The notes below the pieces were generated by a model. That model was given only the letters and a program-made list of their open reading frames with translations, did no database searches and had not been told where the DNA came from. A DNA stretch of 64,000 bases from Leclercia pneumoniae (GTDB lineage Bacteria > Pseudomonadota > Gammaproteobacteria > Enterobacterales > Enterobacteriaceae). Location of the stretch: contig NZ_CP071383.1 of the NCBI RefSeq assembly GCF_017348915.1, positions 372,001-436,000 of the forward strand. The letters are read 5' to 3'. This document shows positions 34,444-45,002 of this stretch, piece by piece (the first letter of the stretch is position 1; the number at the start of each line of letters is the position of its first letter). The position numbers were made by a program, and so were the translations under genes.

Positions 34444-36885
34444 ATGTCACAAGATCCTTTCCAGGAACGCGAAGCCGAAAAATACGCGAATCCTATCCCC
34501 AGCCGCGAGTTCATCATTGAACACTTAACTAAACGCGAAAAACCCGCCAATCGTGAAGAACTTGCCGTTGAACTCAATATTGAAGGTGAAGAGCAAATAG
34601 AGGCTCTTCGCCGCCGCCTGCGCGCCATGGAGCGTGACGGGCAACTGGTCTTTACGCGGCGCCAGTGCTACGCACTGCCTGAACGTCTCGATCTGCTGAA
34701 AGGGGTGGTGATTGGCCACCGCGACGGCTTCGGGTTCTTGCGCGTTGAAGGCCGCAAAGATGATCTCTATCTCTCATCTGAACAGATGAAGATGTGTATT
34801 CATGGCGATCAAATCCTGGCGCAACCGCTGGGTGCAGACCGTAAAGGCCGCCGGGAAGCGCGCGTAGTGCGCGTGCTGGTACCAAAAACCAGTCAGATCG
34901 TAGGCCGTTACTTTACCGATGCGGGCGTGGGCTTTGTCGTACCCGATGACAGCCGCCTGAGCTTTGACATTCTGATCCCGCCGGAAGAGGTGATGGGCGC
35001 GCGCATGGGCTTTGTGGTGGTGGTTGAACTTACCCAGCGTCCAACCCGCCGTACCAAAGCGGTAGGTAAAATTGTTGAAGTGCTGGGCGATAACATGGGT
35101 ACCGGCATGGCCGTTGATATGGCGCTGCGCACCCATGAGATCCCTTACGTCTGGCCAACCGCCGTTGAAGAGCAGATCAAAGACCTGAAAGAACAGGTGC
35201 CAGAAGAGGCCAAGGCTGGACGCGTCGATCTGCGCGACCTGCCGCTGGTCACTATCGATGGTGAAGATGCCCGCGACTTCGATGATGCCGTCTACTGTGA
35301 GAAAAAACGGGGTGGCGGCTGGCGTTTATGGGTCGCTATCGCGGACGTAAGCTACTACGTCCGGCCGAATACGCCACTGGATAACGAAGCGCGTGGCCGC
35401 GGTACGTCGGTCTATTTCCCGTCGCAAGTGGTCCCGATGCTGCCGGAAGTCCTCTCAAACGGTCTCTGCTCGCTGAACCCGCAAGTTGACCGTCTGTGCA
35501 TGGTCTGTGAGATGACCATCTCCACGAAGGGGCGCCTGACAGGCTACAAATTCTACGAAGCGGTGATGAGCTCGCACGCACGTCTGACCTACACCAAGGT
35601 CTGGCATATGCTGCAGGGCGACCAGGAGCTGCGCCAGCAGTACGCGCCGCTGGTGAAGCATATTGAAGAGCTTCATAACCTCTATAAAACCCTGGATCAG
35701 GCTCGTGAAGAGCGCGGCGGTATCTCATTTGAAAGTGAAGAAGCTAAATTCATCTTCAATGCCGAGCGCCGTATCGAGCGTATTGAGCAGACTCAGCGTA
35801 ACGATGCGCACAAACTGATTGAAGAGTGCATGATCCTCGCTAACATCTCGGCTGCACGTTTTGTTGAGAAAGCGAAAGAGCCTGCGCTGTTCCGAATTCA
35901 TGATAAGCCAACGACGGAAGCGATCACCTCTTTCCGTACCGTGCTGGCAGAGCTGGGCCTTGAGCTGCCGGGCGGCAATAAACCAGAGCCGCGCGATTAT
36001 GCGGAACTGCTTGAATCCATCAGCGATCGTCCGGATGCCGAGATGCTGCAAACCATGCTGCTGCGCTCGATGAAACAGGCGATCTACGACCCAGAAAACC
36101 GGGGACACTTCGGCCTGGCGCTGCAGTCATATGCGCACTTCACCTCGCCGATTCGCCGTTATCCGGATCTTTCGCTACACCGCGCCATTAAGTATCTGCT
36201 GGCGCAGGAGCAGGGTCACAAAGGCAAGACCACTGAAACCGGTGGCTATCACTATTCCCTGGAAGAGATGCTGCAGCTGGGGCAGCACTGTTCTATGACG
36301 GAGCGCCGTGCCGATGAAGCGACCCGTGAGGTCTCTGACTGGCTGAAATGTGATTTCATGCTGGATCAGGTGGGCAACGTCTTTAAAGGGGTAATTGCCA
36401 GCGTGACTGGCTTTGGCTTCTTTGTCCGACTGGATGAGCTGTTCATTGATGGCCTGGTGCATGTCTCCAGTCTGGACAATGACTACTACCGTTTCGATCA
36501 GGTAGGCCAGCGTTTGATTGGCGAATCCGGCGGCCAGACCTATCGCCTTGGCGATCGCGTTGAAGTGAAAGTTGAAGCCGTTAATATGGACGAGCGTAAA
36601 ATCGACTTCAGCTTGATCTCCAGCGAACGCGCGCCACGCAATGTGGGTAAAACCGAGCGTGAGAAGGCGAAAAAAGGCGGAAATGGCAAAGCAGGCGGTA
36701 AACGCCGTCAGGCCGGTAAGCGTGTGAACTTCGAGCCTGATAGTGCCTTCCGTGGTGAGAAAAAACAGAAGCCAAAAGCGGCAAAGAAAGAGGCGCGTTC
36801 AGAGAAGAAGCCTTCCGCGAAGACGCAGAAAATAGCTGCTGCGACCAAAGCGAAGCGCGCAGCGAAGAAAAAGCAGGCGGAGTAA
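34444..36885 (+). CDS. rnr: Ribonuclease R
   Basis: An 813-residue RNB-family 3'-5' exoribonuclease that degrades structured RNA and works in trans-translation and ribosome quality control. Order: N-terminal HTH and cold-shock domains, RNB catalytic domain with the acidic cluster [12 protein letters not shown] (about 272-283), S1 domain (about 640-725), and a Lys-rich basic tail. The start at 34444 gives [10 protein letters not shown] and the E. coli length. Operon with nsrR and rlmB. Confidence 0.97.
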   Translation: MSQDPFQEREAEKYANPIPSREFIIEHLTKREKPANREELAVELNIEGEEQIEALRRRLRAMERDGQLVFTRRQCYALPERLDLLKGVVIGHRDGFGFLRVEGRKDDLYLSSEQMKMCIHGDQILAQPLGADRKGRREARVVRVLVPKTSQIVGRYFTDAGVGFVVPDDSRLSFDILIPPEEVMGARMGFVVVVELTQRPTRRTKAVGKIVEVLGDNMGTGMAVDMALRTHEIPYVWPTAVEEQIKDLKEQVPEEAKAGRVDLRDLPLVTIDGEDARDFDDAVYCEKKRGGGWRLWVAIADVSYYVRPNTPLDNEARGRGTSVYFPSQVVPMLPEVLSNGLCSLNPQVDRLCMVCEMTISTKGRLTGYKFYEAVMSSHARLTYTKVWHMLQGDQELRQQYAPLVKHIEELHNLYKTLDQAREERGGISFESEEAKFIFNAERRIERIEQTQRNDAHKLIEECMILANISAARFVEKAKEPALFRIHDKPTTEAITSFRTVLAELGLELPGGNKPEPRDYAELLESISDRPDAEMLQTMLLRSMKQAIYDPENRGHFGLALQSYAHFTSPIRRYPDLSLHRAIKYLLAQEQGHKGKTTETGGYHYSLEEMLQLGQHCSMTERRADEATREVSDWLKCDFMLDQVGNVFKGVIASVTGFGFFVRLDELFIDGLVHVSSLDNDYYRFDQVGQRLIGESGGQTYRLGDRVEVKVEAVNMDERKIDFSLISSERAPRNVGKTEREKAKKGGNGKAGGKRRQAGKRVNFEPDSAFRGEKKQKPKAAKKEARSEKKPSAKTQKIAAATKAKRAAKKKQAE

Positions 36886-36902
36886 TATTCCCCTCATCCT
36901 GA

Positions 36903-36924
36903 CCCTCTCCCTCTGCGGAGAGGG
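36903..36924. repeat. Intergenic CCCTCTCC hairpin between rnr and rlmB
   Basis: CCCTCTCC (36903-36910) pairs with GGAGAGGG (36917-36924) around CTCTGC. It lies inside an operon, with no T run, so it is unlikely to stop transcription fully. Confidence 0.65.
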
Positions 36925-36949
36925 GAAATGTACATTACGAGAACCATCA

Positions 36950-37681
36950 ATGAGTGAAATGATTTACGGCATCCACGCGGTGCAAGCCTTGCTGGAGCGC
37001 GCACCGGAGCGTTTTCAGGAAGTTTTTATTCTGAAAGGACGTGAAGATAAACGTCTGATGCCGCTGATTCATGCCCTGGAAGCACAGGGCGTGGTGATCC
37101 AGCTGGCGAACCGTCAGTTCCTGGATGAGAAAAGCGAGGGTGCGGTGCATCAGGGCATTATCGCCCGCGTGAAACCGGGTCGGCAGTATCAGGAGAACGA
37201 TCTGCCGGATCTGATCGCCGAGCTGGATAATCCGTTCTTCCTGATCCTCGATGGCGTCACCGATCCCCATAACCTGGGCGCTTGCCTGCGTAGTGCCGAT
37301 GCGGCGGGCGTGCATGCGGTGATCGTTCCCAAAGATCGTTCAGCACAGTTGAACGCCACGGCCAAGAAAGTAGCCTGTGGCGCGGCTGAGAATGTGCCGC
37401 TGATCCGCGTAACCAACCTTGCACGCACCATGCGTCTGCTGCAGGAAGAGAACATCTGGATCGTGGGCACTGCCGGTGAAGCCGACCATACGCTCTATCA
37501 GAGCAAAATGACGGGCCGTCTGGCGCTGGTGATGGGTGCAGAAGGGGAAGGCATGCGCCGTTTAACGCGCGAGCATTGCGATGAGCTGATCAGCATTCCG
37601 ATGGCGGGTAGCGTGTCGTCACTGAACGTCTCCGTTGCGACGGGCATCTGCCTGTTTGAAGCGGTACGTCAACGCGGGTAA
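36950..37681 (+). CDS. rlmB: 23S rRNA 2'-O-methyltransferase RlmB (Gm2251)
   Basis: A 243-residue SPOUT enzyme that methylates the ribose of G2251 in the 23S P loop. An N-terminal L30e-like substrate-binding domain is followed by the knotted SpoU domain with motifs [20 protein letters not shown] and [16 protein letters not shown]. Length equals E. coli. A strong terminator follows. Confidence 0.97.
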   Translation: MSEMIYGIHAVQALLERAPERFQEVFILKGREDKRLMPLIHALEAQGVVIQLANRQFLDEKSEGAVHQGIIARVKPGRQYQENDLPDLIAELDNPFFLILDGVTDPHNLGACLRSADAAGVHAVIVPKDRSAQLNATAKKVACGAAENVPLIRVTNLARTMRLLQEENIWIVGTAGEADHTLYQSKMTGRLALVMGAEGEGMRRLTREHCDELISIPMAGSVSSLNVSVATGICLFEAVRQRG

Positions 37682-37687
37682 TAAACA

Positions 37688-37723
37688 GCAAGGCCGTCCT
37701 GGGGACGGCCTTGCGTGTTTTTT
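37688..37723 (+). terminator. rlmB intrinsic terminator
   Basis: GCAAGGCCGTCC (37688-37699) pairs perfectly with GGACGGCCTTGC (37703-37714) and a GTGTTTTTT tail follows. It ends the nsrR-rnr-rlmB unit. Confidence 0.92.
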
Positions 37724-37766
37724 CCCTTTCCCTGTAAGGGCGGGAGGGCATCAGACAGTGATCACC

Positions 37767-39056
37767 TCACTCCTCCAATGACCGCAAGTGGTCATCCTTC
37801 CTGAGCGTCATGAGAGCCGCGATACTCACCACCGCCGTTGCCATCACGTAGTAAGCCGGAATATCCAGGTTCCCCGTCTCTTTAATCAGCCCGGTAATGA
37901 TCAACCCGGCGCAGCCCGAAAAAATCGCATTCGACAGCGAGTAGGCCAGACCGAGCCCCGTATAGCGAACGCGGGTCGGGAACATCTCAGAGAGCATGGC
38001 CGGCCCCGGTCCTGCCAGCATGCCCACCAGGCCGCCCGCAATCAGCACCACGAGAGCTTTCACCACCAGCGTGCTGGACTCCGCCTGCAAAATCTTAAGT
38101 AGTGGCAGGGCGAGAAGCAGTAACAGCACGGTGGCAACCACCATTACCGTCCGGCGGCCAACCCGGTCGCTCAGCATCCCAGCCGGGATAATGGTCAGGG
38201 CAAAGCCAATATTCGAAATCACCGCAATCAACAGCGCCTGGTTAAAGCCCGTATGCAGAGCGGACTGCAGATAAGCGGGCATAATCACCAGATAGGTATA
38301 TCCCGCCGCCGACCAGACCATCACACGACCAATCCCCATGACAATGGCTTTTAGCGTGGCGCCGGTTTCAGCCTGCTGTACCTCCGCCTGCGCCTGCTGC
38401 TTCACAAAGCTTGGCGTCTCTTCCATGCTGACCCGCAGGCATAACGCGACGGCACCCAGCGGCAGGGCGATAAAGAACGGGATCCGCCAGCCCCAGTCGT
38501 ACAACGCCTCGGGCGTAAGTAGCGCCGACAGCAGCGCCACAATACCGGCCCCCGCCAGCAGACCCAGCGCAACGGTAAACGACTGCCAGGCACCGTACAG
38601 CCCACGCTTGCCACGAGGGGCAAACTCGGTCATCAGCGACACCGCGCCGCCATATTCGCCACCCGCAAACAGCCCTTGCAGAATGCGCAGCCCGGTAATG
38701 ATCAGCGGTGCGGCAATGCCGATACTGGCATACACCGGCACCAGGCCGATGGCCGCCGTCGCCAGGGTCATCATAATTAAAACGATGATCAGCGTAGGTT
38801 TACGTCCGATACGATCGCCAAGGCGTCCAAAAACCACCGCGCCCAGCGGGCGGAAGAAAAAGGCGATGGCGAAAGAGGCATAGGTAAGGATTAGGCTCGT
38901 CAGCCCGCTTTCCCCCTCCAGTTGAAAGAAGTTTTTCGCGATGACCGTCGCCAGGAAACCATAGACCGCGAATTCGTACCATTCGATAAAATTGCCAATA
39001 GAACCGGCAATCAATGCACGTTTATGTGCGTCCGGCGTATGTTGTGAAGCGTGCAT
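37767..39056 (-). CDS. MFS transporter, metabolite:H+ symporter (MHS) family
   Basis: A 429-residue inner-membrane protein with about twelve hydrophobic helices. The N-terminal SIGNFIEWYEFAVYGF and the loop motif GRLGDRIGRKP are typical of the MHS branch (ProP, KgtP, ShiA relatives), so it probably imports a small organic acid or zwitterion with protons. The substrate cannot be told. I prefer ATG at 39056 to the GTG six bases earlier because GAGAG is better spaced. It stands where E. coli has yjfI-yjfC. Confidence 0.85.
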   Translation of the reverse strand: MHASQHTPDAHKRALIAGSIGNFIEWYEFAVYGFLATVIAKNFFQLEGESGLTSLILTYASFAIAFFFRPLGAVVFGRLGDRIGRKPTLIIVLIMMTLATAAIGLVPVYASIGIAAPLIITGLRILQGLFAGGEYGGAVSLMTEFAPRGKRGLYGAWQSFTVALGLLAGAGIVALLSALLTPEALYDWGWRIPFFIALPLGAVALCLRVSMEETPSFVKQQAQAEVQQAETGATLKAIVMGIGRVMVWSAAGYTYLVIMPAYLQSALHTGFNQALLIAVISNIGFALTIIPAGMLSDRVGRRTVMVVATVLLLLLALPLLKILQAESSTLVVKALVVLIAGGLVGMLAGPGPAMLSEMFPTRVRYTGLGLAYSLSNAIFSGCAGLIITGLIKETGNLDIPAYYVMATAVVSIAALMTLRKDDHLRSLEE

Positions 39057-39249
39057 AATCACTCTCTTCTGGAAGGTGGGAATAAATTATTCTATATAAA
39101 TCGCGGTTTGAAATAGTTTATTCGTACGTTATGTGAGCTGATTCACGAATGATTTCAACGATCTCCTTGCCTTGTGACCCTCCTCCCATGCAGCCGCGGC
39201 CAGCTCTGTCCATACTTAGCCTCACTTGCCATTGAAGGAGGGAGACACA

Positions 39250-40872
39250 ATGCACTGGCAGACGCATACCGTTTTTAATCAGCCTTCGCCGCTGAGTAAT
39301 AGCAACCTGTTTCTTTCAGATCGCGCCCTGTGCGAGGCGGTGAACCGGGAGGGGGCGGAGTGGGATGGGGAACTGCTCGCCAGTATCGGCCAGCAGCTGG
39401 GCACGGCAGAGTCGCTGGAGCTAGGGAGGCTGGCTAACGCCAATCCACCGGAACTGCTCCGCTACGACGCCACCGGGGCACGGCTGGATGATGTGCGTTT
39501 CCATCCCGCCTGGCATTTGCTCATGCAGGGGCTGTGCGCCAACCGGGTGCATAACCTGGCGTGGGAAGAGGACGCGCGGCGGGGCGCGTTTGTGGCCCGG
39601 GCGGCACGTTTTATTCTGCATGCACAGGTAGAAGCTGGGACCCTGTGCCCCATCACCATGACCTTCGCCGCCACGCCGCTATTGCAGCAGAGCCTGCCGA
39701 ACGCTTTTCACGACTGGCTAAACCCGTTGATGAGCGATCGCTACGACCCTCATCTGGCGCCGGGTAACCAGAAGCGCGGCCTGCTGATAGGCATGGGAAT
39801 GACGGAGAAGCAGGGCGGCTCAGATGTGCTGAGTAACACTACCCGGGCGGAAAAGTGCAGCGACGGTAGCTATCGGCTGGTGGGTCATAAATGGTTCTTC
39901 TCGGTACCGCAAAGCGATGCCCATCTGGTGTTAGCCCAGGCGAAAGGGGGCCTGTCCTGTTTTTTTGTACCGCGCTTTTTACCTGACGGGCTGCGTAACC
40001 ACGTGCGGCTGGAACGGCTGAAAGAGAAGCTCGGTAATCGTTCAAACGCCAGCACTGAAGCCGAAATGCTGGATGCCACCGGCTGGCTGCTGGGAGAAGA
40101 AGGTGAGGGGATTCGCCAGATCCTGAAGATGGGCGGCCTGACTCGCTTTGATTGTGCGCTGGGTAGTCACGGTTTGATGCGCCGCGCCCTGTCGGTGGCG
40201 CTCTATCACGCCCATCAACGCCAGACCTTTGGCAAGACGCTAATAAATCAGCCTCTGATGCGGGATGGACTCAACCGGATGGCGTTGCAGCTCGAAGGGC
40301 AGACGGCGCTATTGTTCCGTCTGGCACGGGCATGGGATCGCCGCAGCGATGAGCAGGAAGCGCTGTGGGCAAGGTTATTTACCCCGGCGGCAAAATTCAG
40401 CGTCTGCAAGGCGGGCATTCCCTTCGTGGCAGAGGCGATGGAGGTGCTGGGCGGTATCAGCTATTGCGAAGAGAGCGAGCTGCCGCGCATTTATCGCGAG
40501 ATGCCGGTTAACAGTATCTGGGAAGGGTCGGGAAATATCATGTGCCTGGATGTTTTGCGCGTGCTGGCAAAACAGCCTGGCGTCATGGATCTGCTGGCCG
40601 ACGATTTTGCTGAAGTAAAAGGGCAAGATCGCCATTTCGATCGTAGCTGGCGCCAGCTTCAGCAACGTCTACGCAAACCGCAGGAGGCGCAGGGCAGGGA
40701 GATAACCCGGCAGATCTTCATGCTGGGCGCAGGGGCACAGATGTTGCGCCATACCTCGCCGCCCATCGCGCAGGCATGGTGCCGTGAAATGCTCGATGCC
40801 CGTGGTGGCTCCCTGCTCAGCGAGCAGGTTCAGGACGACCTGCTCTTACGCGCCACGGGCGGTGTGGCCTGA
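39250..40872 (+). CDS. aidB: AidB, acyl-CoA dehydrogenase-like alkylation response protein
   Basis: A 540-residue flavoprotein of the acyl-CoA dehydrogenase fold, induced in E. coli by Ada during the adaptive response to methylating agents and able to bind DNA through its C-terminal domain. ACAD motifs are present (GMGMTEKQGGSDV; RATGGVA at the end). The start at 39250 follows AAGGAGGGAGACACA and gives MHWQTHTVF; upstream in-frame codons are spurious. No Ada box was confirmed in the short upstream region. Confidence 0.93.
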   Translation: MHWQTHTVFNQPSPLSNSNLFLSDRALCEAVNREGAEWDGELLASIGQQLGTAESLELGRLANANPPELLRYDATGARLDDVRFHPAWHLLMQGLCANRVHNLAWEEDARRGAFVARAARFILHAQVEAGTLCPITMTFAATPLLQQSLPNAFHDWLNPLMSDRYDPHLAPGNQKRGLLIGMGMTEKQGGSDVLSNTTRAEKCSDGSYRLVGHKWFFSVPQSDAHLVLAQAKGGLSCFFVPRFLPDGLRNHVRLERLKEKLGNRSNASTEAEMLDATGWLLGEEGEGIRQILKMGGLTRFDCALGSHGLMRRALSVALYHAHQRQTFGKTLINQPLMRDGLNRMALQLEGQTALLFRLARAWDRRSDEQEALWARLFTPAAKFSVCKAGIPFVAEAMEVLGGISYCEESELPRIYREMPVNSIWEGSGNIMCLDVLRVLAKQPGVMDLLADDFAEVKGQDRHFDRSWRQLQQRLRKPQEAQGREITRQIFMLGAGAQMLRHTSPPIAQAWCREMLDARGGSLLSEQVQDDLLLRATGGVA

Positions 40873-40875
40873 TAA

Positions 40876-42801
40876 CTACAGACGGAACAGACTCACCAGC
40901 TCGCTGAGGTGTGAGCCCTTTTCCCGCAGGGTCTGGGCCGTCTGTTCGCTGCGCGAGACGCGATCGGCGTTGATATGGGATGCTTCGCCGATATGGGTCA
41001 TCGCCAGGTTCACCTGGCCAATCCCTGCTGACTGCTCATGGGAGGCGTGATTGATCTCGGTGACCAGCTGGTTGATGTTGTCGATATGCGTAATGATGCT
41101 CTCCATCGCCTGGCGGGTCTGTTCTGAAAGCGCATGCCCTTCGCTCACTTTACTGAGCGTATCGCCAATCAACTGCTCGATCTCCTTCACGGCGTTGGCG
41201 CTACGTGCCGCCAGGGCACGCACTTCCTGCGCGACAACCGCAAAGCCTTTGCCATGTTCCCCCGCACGAGCCGCTTCTACGGCCGCATTTAGCGCCAGGA
41301 TATTGGTCTGGAAGGCGATGCTCTCAATCACGTGGGTAATAGCTTCGATACGTTTCGATGCGTCGCGAATATCATCCATGGTTGAGACGGCGTTGCTGAC
41401 GGTCTCGCCGCCCTGATGCACCGCGCGTGACGTTTCACCCACCAGTTGCTGAGTCTGTTCCATATTGGCGGCGTTTTGCTGCACGGTGGCGGCCAGCTGT
41501 TCCATGCTGGCGGACGTTTCTTCTACGCTGCTGGCCTGCTTGTTGATCTGCTCAGAGATCTCACCGGTATCAGAAGCCAGCGCAGTAGTGCCCTGGTGGA
41601 TCTCTCCTGCGGCTTCCCTTACCTGGCGTACGATTTTTTGTAACCCGCCGCCGATGCCGTTGATGGCCGCGATCAGCTGGCCGACCTCATCCTGTCGCGT
41701 GGCGGGAAGCGTAGCGCGCAGATCCCCGGCGGCATATTGCTCTGCCAGGCCAATCACATCGCGAAGTGGACGCGAGAGCCAGCGGCGAATAATCATCACG
41801 AACAGCAGGGCGAACAGGGCGGAAAGGACAACACCAGCGATTAAAAACTGATTACGCAGGGTCGTGACGCTGGCCAGCAGCACGCGCTTGTCCACTTCAC
41901 CTACAATCGTCCAGTTCCAGCCCGGTAGTGGGTTCCAGGCCATAATCAGGGTGCGTCCATCGGCACTCTGGCGCTCCAGGGTGCCAGATTGATCGCCCAG
42001 CAGTTGCTGTTGGATGCCATTATCCCACTCCGGCAATTTCCCCTCATTGGTGCTATGGAAGAGATATTGGCCATGGTTCTTGCCATTACTACGATCCAGG
42101 ACGAAGAAATGACCACTCTCGCCCAGGCGGCGGCTGAGGATCTTTTCGCGCATGACGTTCCAGGAGTGCGTGATATCGACTCCGACGAAGAGGATAGCGA
42201 TCACTTGTCCATCGGCACCCTTCACCGGTTGATACTGCGTGATATAGCGCTTTCCGAAGAGCAGGGCCAGGCCGCGATAGACCTCACCTTTGGTTACCGC
42301 AGCATAGGCCGGACTGGCAACATCCAGCACCGTACCCATCGCTCTGTCGCCATTCTCTTTACGCAGCGAGGTCGCCACGCGCACAAAATCATTTCCGCTG
42401 CGGACAAACAGGGTAGAGATAGCCCCCGTGCGCGCAAGGAAATCATCCGGCGTCGCGTTGTTTTCATGCAGCTCGGACTCACCACCCTTTAGCAGCGGCA
42501 CGTTCAGGCCGTTAATGGTGCGGCTCTGGCTGGCATCAATGTTCAGCGGCTGGGGCAGAAAAGTTGTGAACAGGCGGGTATAGCTCTCCACCTCTTCAGT
42601 GAGGCTGGTATTAAACATCTGCACCATATCCACCACGCCCGTGGCCTGGTTATGCAGATCTTCAACAGCTAAGATTTCGAGTTTTTTACTGGTGTTGTAA
42701 CTCAGGAGAAAAGTGAACAGCAAAAAGAGTGTGGCAACACTCAGGCCGGTAAGCAGCGATAGCTTTGTGCCAAGGCCTGCACGGCGAAAAAAAGTGATCA
42801 T
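40876..42801 (-). CDS. Methyl-accepting chemotaxis protein with Cache sensor
   Basis: A 641-residue chemoreceptor: membrane helix 1 (about 14-34), a large periplasmic double-Cache-like domain (about 40-310, Cache 3-Cache 2 type with [25 protein letters not shown]), membrane helix 2 (about 319-338), HAMP (about 340-392) and the MCP signalling hairpin with the tip sequence [21 protein letters not shown]. It lacks a C-terminal NWETF tether, so adaptation would rely on other receptors. A FliA-like promoter lies just upstream. It separates aidB from yjfN, which are close neighbours in E. coli. Ligand unknown. Confidence 0.92.
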   Translation of the reverse strand: MITFFRRAGLGTKLSLLTGLSVATLFLLFTFLLSYNTSKKLEILAVEDLHNQATGVVDMVQMFNTSLTEEVESYTRLFTTFLPQPLNIDASQSRTINGLNVPLLKGGESELHENNATPDDFLARTGAISTLFVRSGNDFVRVATSLRKENGDRAMGTVLDVASPAYAAVTKGEVYRGLALLFGKRYITQYQPVKGADGQVIAILFVGVDITHSWNVMREKILSRRLGESGHFFVLDRSNGKNHGQYLFHSTNEGKLPEWDNGIQQQLLGDQSGTLERQSADGRTLIMAWNPLPGWNWTIVGEVDKRVLLASVTTLRNQFLIAGVVLSALFALLFVMIIRRWLSRPLRDVIGLAEQYAAGDLRATLPATRQDEVGQLIAAINGIGGGLQKIVRQVREAAGEIHQGTTALASDTGEISEQINKQASSVEETSASMEQLAATVQQNAANMEQTQQLVGETSRAVHQGGETVSNAVSTMDDIRDASKRIEAITHVIESIAFQTNILALNAAVEAARAGEHGKGFAVVAQEVRALAARSANAVKEIEQLIGDTLSKVSEGHALSEQTRQAMESIITHIDNINQLVTEINHASHEQSAGIGQVNLAMTHIGEASHINADRVSRSEQTAQTLREKGSHLSELVSLFRL

Positions 42802-42832
42802 AAATTGCTCAGCATTGAAAAGGTATGGCTCT

Positions 42833-42859
42833 TCAACGGCAGGGCAGGGCTAACATTTA
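42833..42859 (-). promoter_or_regulatory. Candidate sigma-28 (FliA) promoter of the Cache chemoreceptor
   Basis: On the minus strand TAAATGTT, 11 bases, then GCCGTTGA. The TAAA-N15-GCCG core of FliA promoters is perfect while the rest of the -10 element is imperfect. It lies 32 bases before the start codon, a fitting distance. Confidence 0.55.
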
Positions 42860-42972
42860 CGGGGAAGATGTAACAGCATGTTACGGAAACGTCTCAATGT
42901 AGTAACGACAAGGATAACTGATTTGTAAATATTGAAAAGGCACTAATTTTTAGTGGCTTTTCAAAGACTTTA

Positions 42973-43248
42973 TCACGCGTACAGAATGGCTTGTACCCGC
43001 CAGCGATCAACATGAACATCTTCCTGCATCCGGATGATTCGATACCAGGACGCGCCTTGCTCATCGGCTTTCAGGGCGATGACACGTTCGACGTCCTGCT
43101 GGCTTCCGGAAATATCATTCACGGAGATCAACCCAATTTCATTCAGTCCTGTCACACAATCTGCGCTGGCAAAATCCGCCGACTGTGCCGTCGTGCTCAA
43201 CAGCCCTGCTGAGAGCAACAGTGAGGATAAAGCAAGAGTTCGTTTCAT
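42973..43248 (-). CDS. yjfN: YjfN, DUF1471 (YhcN/BhsA) family periplasmic protein
   Basis: A 91-residue exported small protein. Signal peptide about 1-23 (ending AQSA), then a DUF1471 domain ending VDRWRVQAILYA. In E. coli YjfN is reported to enhance protease activity of DegP; I add this from memory. The start at 43248 gives the E. coli length. One of three DUF1471 paralogues within 2 kb (with bsmA and yjfY). Confidence 0.88.
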   Translation of the reverse strand: MKRTLALSSLLLSAGLLSTTAQSADFASADCVTGLNEIGLISVNDISGSQQDVERVIALKADEQGASWYRIIRMQEDVHVDRWRVQAILYA

Positions 43249-43396
43249 CGTTAGCTCCATTCTACGTGTCCCCGGTATCCGCCGGGCAATCCTTCGCAAA
43301 TAAACTCACTTCCATTGTCACAGTCACGGAGTTTATTGTGGACAGGAAAACGTCTATGGACGCAAAGCAGTGTAAATGTCGTTTAAATACCTTCAG

Positions 43397-43726
43397 TTAT
43401 TTACGATACAAAATGGCCTGCGAATACCATTGTCCCGTAATAACGGTTTCATCGACGAGGATGATGACGTAATAATCTGCTTTCGCTGCGGCGGCCTGGG
43501 CTTTAATTGCATTTTCCACATCCATCGGCGAACCGCGCTCAAGGGCGGTGATGGTTCCCATACGCTGTAATCCTTCCGTTTGATTACGGCGAATTTCCTG
43601 GGGGTGGTCAGCCACTGGCGGAGCGGGTTGGGGCGTGCCTTGTAACACGCTACAGCCGCATGACAGCAACACCAGCAATAAAGCGACAAACTTTCGCATA
43701 ACCCTATCTAGTTTCCTGATAGCCAT
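43397..43726 (-). CDS. bsmA: Biofilm/stress lipoprotein BsmA (DUF1471)
   Basis: A 109-residue lipoprotein if started at 43726, which equals the E. coli length; a start at 43699 (100 residues) is also possible and neither ribosome site is strong. The lipobox LSCGC follows a hydrophobic signal segment, then a Pro-rich stretch and a DUF1471 domain ending GQWYSQAILYRK. BsmA is linked in E. coli to biofilm and peroxide or acid stress. Divergent from yjfP. Confidence 0.85.
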   Translation of the reverse strand: MAIRKLDRVMRKFVALLLVLLSCGCSVLQGTPQPAPPVADHPQEIRRNQTEGLQRMGTITALERGSPMDVENAIKAQAAAAKADYYVIILVDETVITGQWYSQAILYRK

Positions 43727-43864
43727 AGTGTAGATGCCCGGTAATTTCATTTTGGGGGAATGTTCCCAAACTGTTATCTGTAACGTAAATTTCGAATGAA
43801 AATGGTGTGAAAGCGTAATCCACTTCTCAACATTATGAATCACCCCCCGAGTAAAGGATCCTCA

Positions 43865-44596
43865 ATGATTGAAGTTAAAACAGAACAGCCTGGAGATTAT
43901 GAAATTTTACAGGCTTTTCCGGCAGGGTTAGGTGAACAGCCTTTGCCGACGATCATTTTTTATCATGGTTTTACCTCCTCTAAGCTGGTGTACAGCTACT
44001 TTGCCGTGGCACTGGCGCAGGCAGGGTTTCGCGTAGTGATGCCTGATGCCCCGGAGCATGGCGCACGGTTTAACGGCGATGAGCAGGCGCGGTTAGGGAA
44101 GTTCTGGTCCATTTTGCACGGCAGTCTTACCGAGTTCAGCGGGTTACGTGACACGATCTGTCAGACCGGGTGGGTCGCTGGCGACCGTCTGGCCGTGGCG
44201 GGAGCGTCGATGGGCGGGATGACGGCGCTGGGCATTATGACCCGCCATCCGGAGGTGAAATGCGTGGCCAGCCTGATGGGATCGGGGTACTTCACCACGC
44301 TTGCCCACTCGCTCTTTCCACCGCAGGATGAACAGACTCGGGAGGCCGTGCTGGCGCCATTAGCCCACTGGGAAGTGACCCGGGCGCTGCCCCGGCTGGC
44401 AGACCGCCCACTGCTGCTGTGGCACGGCGAGGCGGACGATGTCGTGCCGGCGACGGAGACGTTTCGTTTACAGCAAGCCTTACAGCGCGATGGACTGGAT
44501 GGCAACCTCACCTGCCTGTGGGAGGCAGGTGTCCGTCATCGCATCACGCCCACGGCGCTGGATGCCACCGTCAGGTTCTTTGAAACGCACCTCTGA
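43865..44596 (+). CDS. yjfP: Alpha/beta-hydrolase esterase YjfP
   Basis: A 243-residue cytoplasmic esterase. The nucleophile elbow GASMGG, the oxyanion-side FYHGFTSSK, the acid in HGEADDVVP and the catalytic His in GVRHRITP complete an alpha/beta-hydrolase triad. E. coli YjfP hydrolyses short acyl esters; the natural substrate is unknown. The start at 43865 follows AAAGGATCC. The ulaR-ulaG and ulaABCDEF genes that follow in E. coli are absent here. Confidence 0.9.
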   Translation: MIEVKTEQPGDYEILQAFPAGLGEQPLPTIIFYHGFTSSKLVYSYFAVALAQAGFRVVMPDAPEHGARFNGDEQARLGKFWSILHGSLTEFSGLRDTICQTGWVAGDRLAVAGASMGGMTALGIMTRHPEVKCVASLMGSGYFTTLAHSLFPPQDEQTREAVLAPLAHWEVTRALPRLADRPLLLWHGEADDVVPATETFRLQQALQRDGLDGNLTCLWEAGVRHRITPTALDATVRFFETHL

Positions 44597-44643
44597 GTCT
44601 GACGAAGCAGTAAGCACGGCCTGAATACGTATCAAGGATAAAA

Positions 44644-44669
44644 ATAAAAAAAGCCCCCGAACCGGGGGC
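44644..44669 (-). terminator. yjfY terminator
   Basis: GCCCCCG and CGGGGGC form a stem (44653-44669) and on the minus strand a run of seven T follows. It serves yjfY and could also stop yjfP transcripts. Confidence 0.85.
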
Positions 44670-44726
44670 GAATGAAAGGATGACGTTATTCTCGTTGTTG
44701 GCTTTCCTGGTGCTAGCGTTAATGCA

Positions 44727-45002
44727 TTACTGATAGATGTCTGCGCTGGCGTGCATATTCCCGTTGCTGCCCGGCTCCCGGGTAAGTATGACGTGATAAT
44801 AGCGGGCATTCTGCACATCGGCCTCTTGATTAAGGGCTTGATCTGCTTCACTTTCAGTGGCGAAGTTATGGTTGATATAAATCACGCCTAAGCTCTGCAC
44901 ATCATCCATGTTTCTGGCCTGTCGGCCGTCGATCTGAATGGCTGCCATGGCGTTTGCACTCAGCAAAAGCGCAGCCAGAACCGCTACAGTGATCTTTTTC
45001 AT
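44727..45002 (-). CDS. yjfY: YjfY, DUF1471 family periplasmic protein
   Basis: A 91-residue exported protein. Signal peptide about 1-21 (ending AMA), then a DUF1471 domain with the usual VIYINHNFATESEADQAL-like core and the end MHASADIYQ. Length and its position upstream of and divergent from rpsF match E. coli yjfY. Function unknown; the family includes the stress-induced BhsA and McbA. Confidence 0.88.
   Translation of the reverse strand: MKKITVAVLAALLLSANAMAAIQIDGRQARNMDDVQSLGVIYINHNFATESEADQALNQEADVQNARYYHVILTREPGSNGNMHASADIYQ

Noticed and set aside
40876..45002. Genomic island between aidB and rpsF
   Set aside because: No integrase, attachment repeats or compositional break was seen; the region keeps core genes in E. 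coli order with single-gene swaps.
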